DNA from: an uncultured Collinsella sp.
GTDB taxonomy: Bacteria; Actinomycetota; Coriobacteriia; Coriobacteriales; Coriobacteriaceae
Assembly (NCBI GenBank): GCA_934668345.1
Contig: CAKUNE010000003.1
Span: 87,698 to 151,697 of the forward strand
Direction: 5' to 3'
DNA: 64,000 bases
The notes under the pieces were generated by a model. That model searched no databases. It worked only from the letters and a program-made list of their open reading frames with translations, and had not been told where the DNA came from. Made by a program: the position numbers and the translations under genes. Positions 11,001-17,384 of the stretch are shown here, piece after piece. Position 1 is the stretch's first letter. The number at the start of each line of letters is the position of its first letter.

Positions 11001-12466
11001 AGCCCGAGTTCAAGAACGTCTACGGCGCCGATGCCGTCGATGCCGCACTCACCGGCACCAAGAAGCTCCAGGCAGCCGAGGGCCTGACCCCGGCCGACAT
11101 CACGGGTAAGTTCACCTTCACCGTGACCGCCGACGAGGCGGGCGCCCCGATGCCCGAGCACGCGACCGCAACCAACGACGCGGCCGGCAACGTGGACTTT
11201 GGCAAGATCCACTTTACGCTCGACGATCTCAACCGCGCCCTGGGCGTGACGGACGACGCGACCGACGAGACTGAAGCCGATGAAGTAAATGCCGATGAGG
11301 CAGAGACCGACGAGGCAGAGACCGACGAGGCCGACGTTGACGTTAACGCTGATGAATCCGAGGACGAGAACGAGCCTGCCGCCGCTACTCCGCGCTCGCA
11401 CACCTTTACCTACACGGTGACCGAGTCCGGTAGTGCCCCTGGCGTGACCAACGACGCCAACGCCACGCGCAAGGTTTCCTACACCGTGACTGACGACGGT
11501 GCCGGACATCTGAGGGTCGTGCGCAACGGCGACGACGGTGCGGCCTTCACGTTCACCAACACGTACAGCGTAACGCCCACCGATTCTTCCGTGACCGACC
11601 AGGTCAAGACGGTCAAGCGCCTGACCGGACGCGACCTTGCAGCTGGCGAGTTCACGTTTGAACTGCTCGAGGACGGCGTGGCTGTCGCGAGCGGCACCAA
11701 CGACGCCAACGGTACTGTCACACTGAGCCCGATCCACTACGAGGCACCCGGCACGCACACGTACACGCTGCGCGAGGCTTGCCCCAACGCGCTCGGCCTG
11801 TACAAGGGCGTCACCTATGATGGCGCGACCTACACCGTTGTGACCACCGTCTCCGACAACGGCGACGGCACGCTGACCGCGACGCACAAGCTCGAGGGAA
11901 CTACCGAGTCCGCTGGCTTTACCAACAAGTATCATGCCATGCCCACGCAGGTCTCCATCGGCGCGATCAAGGTGCTCGAGGGACGCGAGCTCAAGAAGGA
12001 CGAGTTTAGCTTTAAGCTCGCTGGTGAGGACGTCGAGTCCACCGTCACCAACGATGCCGACGGCAAGATCAACTTCGACAAGTTCGAGTACGACGAGCCT
12101 GGAACGTACGTCTACACCATCAGCGAGGTCAAGGGCGACGAGGCCGGCATGACCTACGACAAGTCCGTCTTTACCGCGACCGTCAACGTGGTCGATGACG
12201 GCGAGGGCAACCTCAAGGCGAGCGTCGCCTATACCAAGGGCGACAAGAGCGTCGAGGGTATCGTGTTCAACAACACGTACAAGAAGCCCGAAACGCCCGT
12301 GCCGACGCCCGACCCCGGTACGCCCAAGACCGTGACGAACATCGTCAAGACGGTCAAGGGCTTCCTGCCCACCACGGGTGACCAGCAGGCAGCCGCACTG
12401 CTCATGGCATTTGTCATCGCCATGGCTGGCGTCGGAGCCCTGGTCTGGGGTATCCGTAAGCGCTAG
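5042..12466 (+). CDS. Giant LPXTG-anchored surface protein: VWA domain plus ~13 pilin-type repeats
   Basis: Secreted, sortase-anchored adhesin or pilus-tip-like protein of 2474 residues. A signal peptide covers residues 1 to about 32 (hydrophobic LLAVILAVVLVLPAAAFA). A von Willebrand A domain spans about 112-365, with the MIDAS motif DASGS at 122-126. After a linker region, about 13 modules of 100-140 residues begin near residues 697, 829, 952, 1093, 1213, 1333, 1455, 1578, 1700, 1860, 1997, 2180 and 2302. Most follow K-x-L-x-GR-x-L-x-x-GEF-x-FEL ... NDA-x-GK ... Y-x-x-x-G-x-HTYTLRE ... GITY ... DNGDGTL ... F-x-NTY, the Spy0128/FctA pilin isopeptide-linkage type, which known homologues use to form internal Lys-Asn bonds. 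The C-terminus has LPTTG at 2442-2446, a membrane helix and a basic RKR tail. Good RBS GAAGGGAG; single-gene unit. No sortase gene is in the window. Confidence 0.93.
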   Translation: MSKYTRGLLAVILAVVLVLPAAAFAMLPEANARSSTGMDGPTVSGPTVVDPDTSGRWEKWAAGHGGNKVTTQNVGRIWTDKTVEATGENEESDFLTTLSAMSSTSNSIVTVTTPLDIVMVLDASGSMNDPMGRGDKTERIEALKNAANSFIDTIAKQNEGIEGVDRQHKVAIVKFAGNETDKVGNDTYRSGGHSYNYSQTMQGLTACTVGGAKSLKETIDSIRPAGATRADYGMKQAEKNIKTSGRADAKKIVVFFTDDTPTSFSDFDSKVANDAVTAAKNMKDGKATVYTIGIFSGANPSADIQDLGTDEANKANKFMQAVSSNYPNATAWDAHGARAENSDFYKSATNADELKKVFDDISKAITSEPPHPTKIDKGYDATKSGYITFTDELGDFMQVDGFIYNGTTFDKPTKTEDNVDTYTFTGDAANLVITVQHAKEDEPQTGDIVTVKIPASLIPQSHFKNEDGKLSVDNAKPIQVKYASSVKKVALDNLFTPEKVTGLKDYIERNRTVDENRAKTVNFYANKWAAGALGNTVATFEPADTNRYYYFQKQTPIFTDEGCTTPATGSLADNATYYYKDEFEEQGENDEAKPATAVIEFIGGDAAKFDGAIVPDENGNLVFTVGTARLAFIDELHTTKESVGGNKTGTATDVLNPKWNNTSARATATHVNSYLGNNGKISYKYDMTPTTVDTKADFGLTKVLEGRAWTKEDAFEFELTSENNAPMPESATEPVTVSVTNDDPNEVKAAINFGTIEYKAPGTYVYKVSEKNAGTTVDGVAYSKNVAKITVTVTPNKKGELSADVQVAWSEAGETEFKNVYTAKPVESSVTDKIDVTKSLTGRDLAAGEFSFELRELKGEDSKLIETVTNDASGKVKFKAIKYTEIGQHTYKLHEVKGNAGGIAYDETVYTIVTTISDNGKGQLVATHELKDAKDAKDAKSIEFKNAYTTNAAEASLVGIKNLQVADGLTPADITGKFTFTVTGEEDAPMPASASVHNDSDGKVDFGKITFTLDDLNKALGEKPKKREHTFTYTVTESGEVAGVTNDAKLSREVSFTVTDDGKGKLSVSPNQDGNAAFTFTNTYNVKPVKTSVTDQITATKVLTGRELGLKDGEFGFELVKGEGKDAQVVATGTNDASGKITMDPIEYTKPGKHTYTLREVKGNTGGITYSTAEYTIVTTITDKGDGTLEAKHELKGADEAKFTNSYKPGSKDSSVTDKITATKVLTGRESGLAAGEFRFELVEGNVVAATGTNNADGKIVMDPVTYTEAGEHTYTLRETKAGATENGITYSTAQYTIVTTVTDNGDGTLSVEHKLQNAEKAIFENTYKPNPGKSSVTDKIAATKVLTGRDLKEGEFGFELVEGEDAKVVATGKNDADGKITMGAIEYTEAGKHTYTLREVPGDANNGITYDGKTYTIETTITDNGDGTLSAAHKLKDADEAKFNNSYKPNPDEFSVTDQITATKVLTGRTLKDGEFSFELVEGEGKDAKVVATGTNDAKGNISMGAVKYTKPGTHTYTLREAKGGTTSKGITYSDAKYTIETTITDNGDGTLSAKHELKDVKPAEFTNTYSVTPTDADLDFGLSKAIDGREWTDGDEFSFTITAPDGTPLPNPATVTVSKHDAKDGIAAIKFGKIRYTAAGTYKYEIRENAGSTVGMTYDAHVATAEVTVTEDGEGKLAANVTKKENGRFTNTYRTELNYTAAGGLKLSKSLSGRPMTEGQFTFTVTPADDASAKALGLLPGANEFKSPAAAEGTVGLIDVLAGHEVKFTQDDAGKTFKYTVAEKNDGQPGYTYDDAVRTVTIAIADDTAGTLTATTTVSGGSEGTPLVTEYKTGAAAVESAVVPFVNRYSATTNTTGGDPAKVVATKTLTGRPMADGEFYFGIAYAGEKEAIEGTCTTNVNGQVSFGFLHYTTEMLADLVNAKRAIRTDTDAKPVWTIGYTAFEFTPQLAAKGITAATPSFSFKVIVVDNGDGTLTAKPVYDGVKPEFKNVYGADAVDAALTGTKKLQAAEGLTPADITGKFTFTVTADEAGAPMPEHATATNDAAGNVDFGKIHFTLDDLNRALGVTDDATDETEADEVNADEAETDEAETDEADVDVNADESEDENEPAAATPRSHTFTYTVTESGSAPGVTNDANATRKVSYTVTDDGAGHLRVVRNGDDGAAFTFTNTYSVTPTDSSVTDQVKTVKRLTGRDLAAGEFTFELLEDGVAVASGTNDANGTVTLSPIHYEAPGTHTYTLREACPNALGLYKGVTYDGATYTVVTTVSDNGDGTLTATHKLEGTTESAGFTNKYHAMPTQVSIGAIKVLEGRELKKDEFSFKLAGEDVESTVTNDADGKINFDKFEYDEPGTYVYTISEVKGDEAGMTYDKSVFTATVNVVDDGEGNLKASVAYTKGDKSVEGIVFNNTYKKPETPVPTPDPGTPKTVTNIVKTVKGFLPTTGDQQAAALLMAFVIAMAGVGALVWGIRKR

Positions 12467-12545
12467 GCACGTCGACGGAGCCTGGGGCCAAAAGGCCCCG
12501 GGCCGCTGGCGGGGAGCCAAAAACATAGCCCCCACCCCACCCCCA

Positions 12546-12587
12546 GCCGCCACGGAGGCGTCTCCCTTCTCCGTGGCGGCACTTTTG
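12546..12587 (+). terminator. Rho-independent-like terminator after the adhesin
   Basis: A perfect 12-bp stem (12546-12557 with 12569-12580, GCCGCCACGGAG) with an 11-base loop is followed by ACTTTTG. It lies 80 bp after the adhesin stop. A second GC-rich hairpin (CTGGGGCC ... GGCCCCGGG) at about 12481-12500 precedes it. The T-tract is short, so efficiency is uncertain. Confidence 0.55.
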
Positions 12588-12607
12588 TGCGTAGGGGAGG
12601 AGGGCTC

Positions 12608-12767
12608 GCCACGAAACCGGCCCATCTACTACGTTTAACCGCTTGCCCCCAACCATGCCGAAAAGCGCGAAAATAAAACCGCAGGTAGAACGCCTGCGGT
12701 TTTGTTCAAAACGAGGGTATGGTTGGGGGTATCGACCCAAACGTAGTAGATGGGCCGGTTTCGTGGC
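12608..12767. repeat. Long hairpin repeat, copy B (~160 bp)
   Basis: Perfect 29-bp outer arms (12608-12636 and 12739-12767), then an inner CCCCCAACCAT / ATGGTTGGGGG pair and a central stem AAAACCGCAGGTAGA ... CTGCGGTTTT. The inner parts match copy A in sequence, while the outermost arm differs: it reads CCGGCCCATCTACTACG instead of the ATGCCGG type. Both arms changed together, so pairing is kept. It is followed at about 12787-12802 by the shared segment GGACGGAGGAAA. Confidence 0.85.
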
Positions 12768-12859
12768 AGGCGCCGCTGGCGATCCCCCACGGACGGAGGA
12801 AAATAGATCTTTTTGGCTTTGCGCGGCCTGCGACAGTGCTTGTGCGGGGTGGTCCGAAC

Positions 12860-13010
12860 AAAACTATGCCGGTTTACGGGGCTGAATCGGGAACCCCAAC
12901 CATAGCGAAAAGCATAAAAGCAAAACCGCAGGTAGACGAGTTGTCATTCTGCGGAAAACACGAGCATGGATAGGAGTTTGGGATTCAGCCCCGTAATCCG
13001 GCATAGTTTT
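12860..13010. repeat. Long hairpin repeat, copy C (~151 bp)
   Basis: Outer arms 12860-12888 and 12982-13010 (29 bp, one mismatch) begin AAAACTATGCCGG as in copies A and D, but continue with GGGGCTGAATC where A and D have ACTACGAT; the opposite arm carries the matching change. The central AAAACCGCAGGTAGA segment is in the same orientation as in A and B. Followed at about 13022-13035 by GGACGGAGGAAA. Together B, C and D form a tandem array with a period of about 230-250 bp. Confidence 0.85.
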
Positions 13011-13091
13011 ATGGCGCCCCGGGGACGGAGGAAAAAAGATCGGCTTTGCCTCCGTTGGGCCTGCGACGAAGTCTGTCCGGGCTGTTCGGCC

Positions 13092-13243
13092 AAAACTATG
13101 CCGGTTTACTACGATGAATTCGAGATCCCTGACCACACACGCATTTTTCAAAATAACGCAGGCGTTCTACCTGCGGTTTTATTAACGCGCAATTTGCTAT
13201 GGTCGGAGATAGGCGATTCATCGTAGTAAACCGGCATAGTTTT
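13092..13243. repeat. Long hairpin repeat, copy D (~152 bp)
   Basis: Perfect 28-bp outer arms at 13092-13119 and 13216-13243, nearly identical to those of copy A (AAAACTATGCCGGTTTACTACG). The core is in the opposite orientation: it reads TTCTACCTGCGGTTTT on the + strand. It ends 30 bp before the stop of the convergent response-regulator gene. The 800-bp gap 12467-13273 holds only the terminator, these repeats and their linkers; small ORFs inside it are products of the palindromes. Confidence 0.85.
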
Positions 13244-13273
13244 GAAGTGGCATCAAATAAGTAGCAGCGGCGG

Positions 13274-13903
13274 CTAGCCTCGCAGGTAGGCGATGGCGAT
13301 TTGGGTGCGGTTGCGTAGGCCCATTTTGGCTAGGATTGAGCTGATGTGGTTTCGCACGGTACCTTCGCCCATATAGGCGGTGGCGGCAATCTCCTTGTTG
13401 TCGAGGCCACGGGCGATGAGCTCGGCGACTTCGAATTCGCGGTCGGTCAGGCTGGCAAAGGCTGCAGGTCGGTGGGGCGTGCCCGCCTTGTCACCCGTCC
13501 CATCAAAGTCAACATCCTCGATCGCCTTGCCTTCGAGCACACGCTTGCCATCCATGACCTGCGCCAACGCTGGCGGAATGGCGGCGACATCGGTCTTGAT
13601 TAGGTAACCGCGGGCGCCCAGCTTGAGCGCCGACACAATGTACTCGTCATCCGAGAATGTCGTCAGAAACACCACGCGTGCCGCGGGGTCGTGCTCAAGG
13701 ATTTCGCGCGCCGCCGATAGGCCGTCGCGTCCCGGCATCTGAATGTCGAGCAGCGCGATATCGGGTGCATGTTCGGCATAGAGCGAAACCGCGTCGTTGC
13801 CGTTGGCGCCGGTGCCCACCACCTCGATCTGCGGCTGGGCGCCCAGGATAATCTTGAGCGAATCGACTACCAAGCGGTCGTCGTCGACAACTATGAGCCT
13901 CAT
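13274..13903 (-). CDS. NarL/LuxR-family response regulator
   Basis: Cytoplasmic DNA-binding response regulator, 209 residues. The receiver domain occupies about 1-120, with acidic pocket D7-D9 (VVDDD), phospho-acceptor D53 in LLDIQMPG and the conserved lysine in GYLIKTD. A GerE/LuxR helix-turn-helix covers about 148-207 (LTDREFEVAELIARGLDNKEIA ... GTVRNHIS). Its ATG overlaps the stop of the histidine kinase by 4 bp (ATGA), so the two are translated together and form a cognate pair. The divergent ABC-2 exporter (15249-18576) is the likely target, as in many NarL-type systems controlling drug or lantibiotic efflux; that link is inferred from position. Confidence 0.92.
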   Translation of the reverse strand: MRLIVVDDDRLVVDSLKIILGAQPQIEVVGTGANGNDAVSLYAEHAPDIALLDIQMPGRDGLSAAREILEHDPAARVVFLTTFSDDEYIVSALKLGARGYLIKTDVAAIPPALAQVMDGKRVLEGKAIEDVDFDGTGDKAGTPHRPAAFASLTDREFEVAELIARGLDNKEIAATAYMGEGTVRNHISSILAKMGLRNRTQIAIAYLRG

Positions 13904-15045
13904 CGGGCGTCATCTCCTTGCTGTTTGGGGATGGTGGCAAACACGCGCCAGCCGCCGGCGCCGGCGCGCGGACCGGCGGTGAAGGTGCCGCCAAGCGCCT
14001 CGATGCGCTCGCGCATGGAGGCGAGCCCCATGCCCTCCGCGGCGCCACGGCCGATTGCTTGGACCCCGCCCACGCCATCGTCGGTAACGATGAGCTGGTA
14101 AAACGACGGATGCTCCATGCATCGTACGGTGACGGTCTGGGCGCAAGCGTGGCGCATGGTGTTGGAGAGCGCCTCGCGCAGGACCGCCGCAAAGCAGTTC
14201 GCGACGTTTGCGGGTGCATGTTCGGTCATAACTTCAAGCTCAATCTGCGGGCCGCCGTCCGAGCGCGCGCCTTCAACAATGCGTTCGAGCTGCACGGAAA
14301 GGTCGACGGCGTTGTCGTTGAGCGCGTGGACGCTGGTGCGCACAAGCTGGAGCGCCTCGTCAACCGTGCGTTTAACGTCGGAGAAATCGGCGGCGACGCC
14401 AGGCTCGTCGGCGTGGACCACGCGTAGGGCTTCGGCCTGCAGTGAGGCGCGCGTGAGCTGGTGCCCGACGTTATCGTGGATCTCGCGCGCGATGCGGGCG
14501 CGTTCGGCGAGCGTCGCGAGCTCGACTTCGTAGTCCTGGCGGTCGGCAAGGTCACGGTTGCGCGCTTCGAGCGCGAGGGCTCGTTCTTGCAGCTCGTCGC
14601 GGGTACGGCGCATGCGCTGTTGCTCGCGCTCCAGCTGGGCGGTACGTAGCGATAGCAAGGCGGCGGCAACCGAAAGGATGACGGTCAGCAGGAGCATTCG
14701 GGCGGTGAGCGCGTCGGCGCGTAGGTCCGCGACGAGCGCAAAGACAAAGACGGAGCCAATGCCCAGCGCGACCCAGGCGTGCTCACGGCGCGCGCGTCGC
14801 GCGATGTCATAGAGGGCGAGAGGTGCGAACGGCACAAACGGCGGCACGAAGACGGCCGCGATGATGTAGACGTAGCTCGCGGCCTCGCTCGCACGGCGGG
14901 CGCGGTTTCCCTGTGCGACCTCGGCCAGCGAGGTGGCAATAACGCCTAGGCAAAACGCCGCGACCAGGCGAGCGTCCACAACAAGACCCATGGCGGCCGC
15001 AATACAGCACGCCAGCACGATCGATTTGTCGAAAAGCCTGTTCAT
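13900..15045 (-). CDS. Sensor histidine kinase, HisKA_3 (NarX/DesK-like) type
   Basis: Membrane sensor kinase that phosphorylates the adjacent response regulator. Start chosen at the ATG of MNRLFDKSIV, giving 381 residues that begin directly before the first membrane helix; the frame stays open further upstream, but that extension is Arg/Pro-rich and unlike a protein N-terminus. Four to five membrane helices lie within about 8-135, with little extracytoplasmic sequence. A coiled segment (135-175) leads to the HisKA_3 box ERARIAREIHDNVGHQL with H190. The ATP-binding domain shows the N-box EALSNTMRHA, DDGVGG and GMGLASMRERI. Small-loop sensors of this layout often detect signals in or at the membrane. 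No strong SD is seen before the chosen start. Confidence 0.88.
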   Translation of the reverse strand: MNRLFDKSIVLACCIAAAMGLVVDARLVAAFCLGVIATSLAEVAQGNRARRASEAASYVYIIAAVFVPPFVPFAPLALYDIARRARREHAWVALGIGSVFVFALVADLRADALTARMLLLTVILSVAAALLSLRTAQLEREQQRMRRTRDELQERALALEARNRDLADRQDYEVELATLAERARIAREIHDNVGHQLTRASLQAEALRVVHADEPGVAADFSDVKRTVDEALQLVRTSVHALNDNAVDLSVQLERIVEGARSDGGPQIELEVMTEHAPANVANCFAAVLREALSNTMRHACAQTVTVRCMEHPSFYQLIVTDDGVGGVQAIGRGAAEGMGLASMRERIEALGGTFTAGPRAGAGGWRVFATIPKQQGDDAR

Positions 15046-15248
15046 ATGGGTATTGTACGCGAAGCTGCGCGTGGTGGAGGGGCCGCCTGCGCAACCGTGA
15101 CATTCCTCCCGCGCGGCAAAGCGGGGGGGGCGTCGGCAGGCCGGCGACCAAGACCCCTCCGCACTCGTGACAAAGCTCACTGGTGCGCGCCGCCCGCTCC
15201 TGCGATGATGCAATCGTACCGGGCTACGACCAACAGAAGGGCCGCCTC

Positions 15249-16187
15249 ATGACAGACATCGTCCACGTCGAAAACCTCGTCAAGCGCTATGACGATCTTA
15301 TTGCGCTCGACCACTTTAACCTGAGTATTGCCCCTGGCGAGATCTTTGGCCTGCTGGGCCCCAACGGCTCGGGCAAGACCACGTCCATCAACTGCATCCT
15401 GCAGCTGCTCGCCTACGACAAAGGCGCCATCGAGCTGTTCGGTGAGCCCATGACGCCCGCCCGCTACGACCTCAAGCGCCGCATCGGCGTGGTGCCGCAG
15501 CAGGTGGCGGTGTTCGACGAGCTCACCGTGCGCGAGAACATCGACTATTTCTGCAGTCTCTACGTCAACGACCGCAAGCGCCGTCGCGCGCTGGTGGACG
15601 AGGCGATCGACTTTGTGGGCTTGGGCGACTTTGCCAAGTTCCGCCCCGGTAAGCTCTCGGGCGGCCTGGCGCGTCGTCTCAACATTGCCTGCGGCATCGC
15701 GCACAAGCCCGAGCTCATCTTTTTTGACGAACCCACGGTGGCGGTCGACCCGCAAAGCCGCAACGCCATCCTGGAGGGCATCTGCCGCCTGCGCGACGAG
15801 GGCGCCACGGTGGTGTATACCAGCCATTACATGGAGGAAGTCGAGCAGATCTGCAGCCGCATCATGATCATGGACGGTGGGCGCGTGCTGGCGCAGGGCA
15901 CTAACGACGAGCTCAAGCGCATGATTCAGATGGGCGAGAAGATTGTAATCGAGGTCGGCGAGGTTCCGAGTGCGGCGCTCGGTGCCGTCGCAAGCCTGCC
16001 GCACGTTCTGGACCTTTCGGCAACGGCGGGACAGCTCACGTTTTCGTGCGAAGCGAGCCCGCACAACCTGACGGACATTCTCGATGCGCTGCGCTCGCAT
16101 GACGTGCCGCTCGGCCGCATCTATTCCGAACCGCCGACCCTCAACGACGTGTTCCTCGAGATCACCGGCCGCGAGCTGCGCGACTAG
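15249..16187 (+). CDS. ABC transporter ATP-binding protein (ABC-2 exporter)
   Basis: ATPase of a drug, peptide or lantibiotic-type exporter (DrrA/CcmA-like), 312 residues. Start chosen at MTDIVHVENLVKRY, preceded by AGAAGGG; the upstream in-frame ATG at 15183 lacks family similarity. Walker A GPNGSGKT, the Q-loop region VVPQQVAVFDELTV, signature LSGGLARRLNIA and Walker B LIFFDEPTVAVDP are all visible. About 80 C-terminal residues beyond the nucleotide-binding core are typical of this subfamily. First gene of an operon with two permeases (10 bp gap, then overlap). The divergent two-component pair probably controls it. The 203-bp gap upstream carries a G8 run at 15123-15130 and a CGTGACA motif repeated at 15096 and 15166. 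Confidence 0.92.
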   Translation: MTDIVHVENLVKRYDDLIALDHFNLSIAPGEIFGLLGPNGSGKTTSINCILQLLAYDKGAIELFGEPMTPARYDLKRRIGVVPQQVAVFDELTVRENIDYFCSLYVNDRKRRRALVDEAIDFVGLGDFAKFRPGKLSGGLARRLNIACGIAHKPELIFFDEPTVAVDPQSRNAILEGICRLRDEGATVVYTSHYMEEVEQICSRIMIMDGGRVLAQGTNDELKRMIQMGEKIVIEVGEVPSAALGAVASLPHVLDLSATAGQLTFSCEASPHNLTDILDALRSHDVPLGRIYSEPPTLNDVFLEITGRELRD

Positions 16188-16196
16188 GGGGCGGCC

Positions 16197-17384
16197 ATGT
16201 TCAACACCATCATCACCACGGTCAAGACGCTGCTGCGCCGGCCGAGCACGTGGGTCTGGGGCGCTCTCTTTCCTATTGCGCTTTCCACGATGTTCATGTT
16301 TATGTTTGCGAACCTCAGCTCCGACGGCGCGGTCGACCCGGTGCCGGTTGCCGTCGTGGCGGACGAGGCCTGGGATGCCTCGACCTTTAAGGACGTGGCA
16401 GCTTCGCTTGCCAAGGCAGGCGACGACCAGCTGCTCGATGTGAGCGAGTACGAAGACTTGGCTGCCGCGCGCAAAGCGCTCAAGGCCGGCGAGGTCGCGG
16501 GCATCTATATGGTCGATGCCGCGGGCACGCCCAGGCTCACGCTGCTATCGAGTTACGACAGCTCGCGCGCCTCGTCGGTGCTCACCGACCGCAGCATCCT
16601 TGAAACGGTGGCAAGCTCGTATACGCAAAATGCCGAGCTCATGGCCCAGATTGCTCAAGATGACCCGGCGGCGCTCGCCGACCCGGAGGCGGTTGCGCGC
16701 GCTCTGTCGCTCGAGGGCGGAACCCGCCGCATGAGCCTGACTCGTGCCACGCCCGATGGCACGGTCATCTACTATTACGCGCTTTTTGGCCTGGTCGCGA
16801 TGATGTCTGCCGAGTTTGCCGCCTTGAGCGTCGTCGATTTGCAGCCTAATCTGTCGGGCCTTGGCGCGCGCCGCTGCGTGGGCGGTCTTTCCAAGACGGC
16901 GTCGCTGGCCGGCATTTTTGTCGGCTCGTGGCTGGTTTCCTTTGCATCGATGGCGGTTGCGATCGGCTACGTGCGCCTGGTCGTGGGCGTCGACTTTGGC
17001 GGGCGCGAGGGGTTGTGCCTGCTGGGCGGGGCTGCATCCGCGCTTGCCGCCACGGGCCTGGGGCTTTTTGTGGGCACGCTTCCCGTTAAGGGCGGCAAGG
17101 CGTCCAAGTCGGGCATCCTCACAGGCTTTGCCACCACGTGCGCCTTGTTCGCCGGCCTCTACGGCGAGCCGGCGATGGCGCTTGCCGACGACGTCGCCCG
17201 CGCCTGCCCGGCCGAGTGCTGGCTCAACCCCGTCAAGCTCATCTGCGATATGTTCAATCGCCTGTATTTCTTTGAGGACCTGGGGCCCTTCGCCGTTCGC
17301 GCCGGCGCGCTGGTCCTCATGGCCCTGGTGTTTGTCGCCGCCGCTACGCTGATCTTTGGAAGGAGCCGCTATGAGCACCTTTAA
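16197..17384 (+). CDS. ABC-2 type permease
   Basis: Membrane subunit of the exporter, 395 residues. One N-terminal helix (about 20-42, ALFPIALSTMFMFMFANL) is followed by a large extracytoplasmic domain (about 45-190) and five or six C-terminal helices, the classical ABC-2/YhgE-like topology. Separated from the ATPase by 9 bp and overlapping the second permease by 14 bp, so the complex is probably a heterodimeric permease with one ATPase type. Substrate cannot be read from the sequence. Confidence 0.85.
   Translation: MFNTIITTVKTLLRRPSTWVWGALFPIALSTMFMFMFANLSSDGAVDPVPVAVVADEAWDASTFKDVAASLAKAGDDQLLDVSEYEDLAAARKALKAGEVAGIYMVDAAGTPRLTLLSSYDSSRASSVLTDRSILETVASSYTQNAELMAQIAQDDPAALADPEAVARALSLEGGTRRMSLTRATPDGTVIYYYALFGLVAMMSAEFAALSVVDLQPNLSGLGARRCVGGLSKTASLAGIFVGSWLVSFASMAVAIGYVRLVVGVDFGGREGLCLLGGAASALAATGLGLFVGTLPVKGGKASKSGILTGFATTCALFAGLYGEPAMALADDVARACPAECWLNPVKLICDMFNRLYFFEDLGPFAVRAGALVLMALVFVAAATLIFGRSRYEHL

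Noticed and set aside
5960-12625. 2221-codon open frame antisense to the adhesin
   Set aside because: It mirrors the sense repeats and arises from their strong codon bias; the protein lacks any family signature, starts beyond the adhesin 3' end in hairpin DNA, and has no RBS.
12643-13226. Several 80-95 codon ORFs on both strands in the hairpin array
   Set aside because: They follow the palindromic repeats, overlap each other on both strands and have no RBS or similarity.
12608-13243. Possible CRISPR array
   Set aside because: Only three long units, self-complementary over their full length, with alternating core orientation and homologous linkers; no short direct repeats with unique spacers and no cas genes.
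15123-15130. G8 tract in the divergent kinase/exporter region as a phase-variation switch
   Set aside because: It lies about 120 bp from either start without a clear promoter around it, so no mechanism can be supported.
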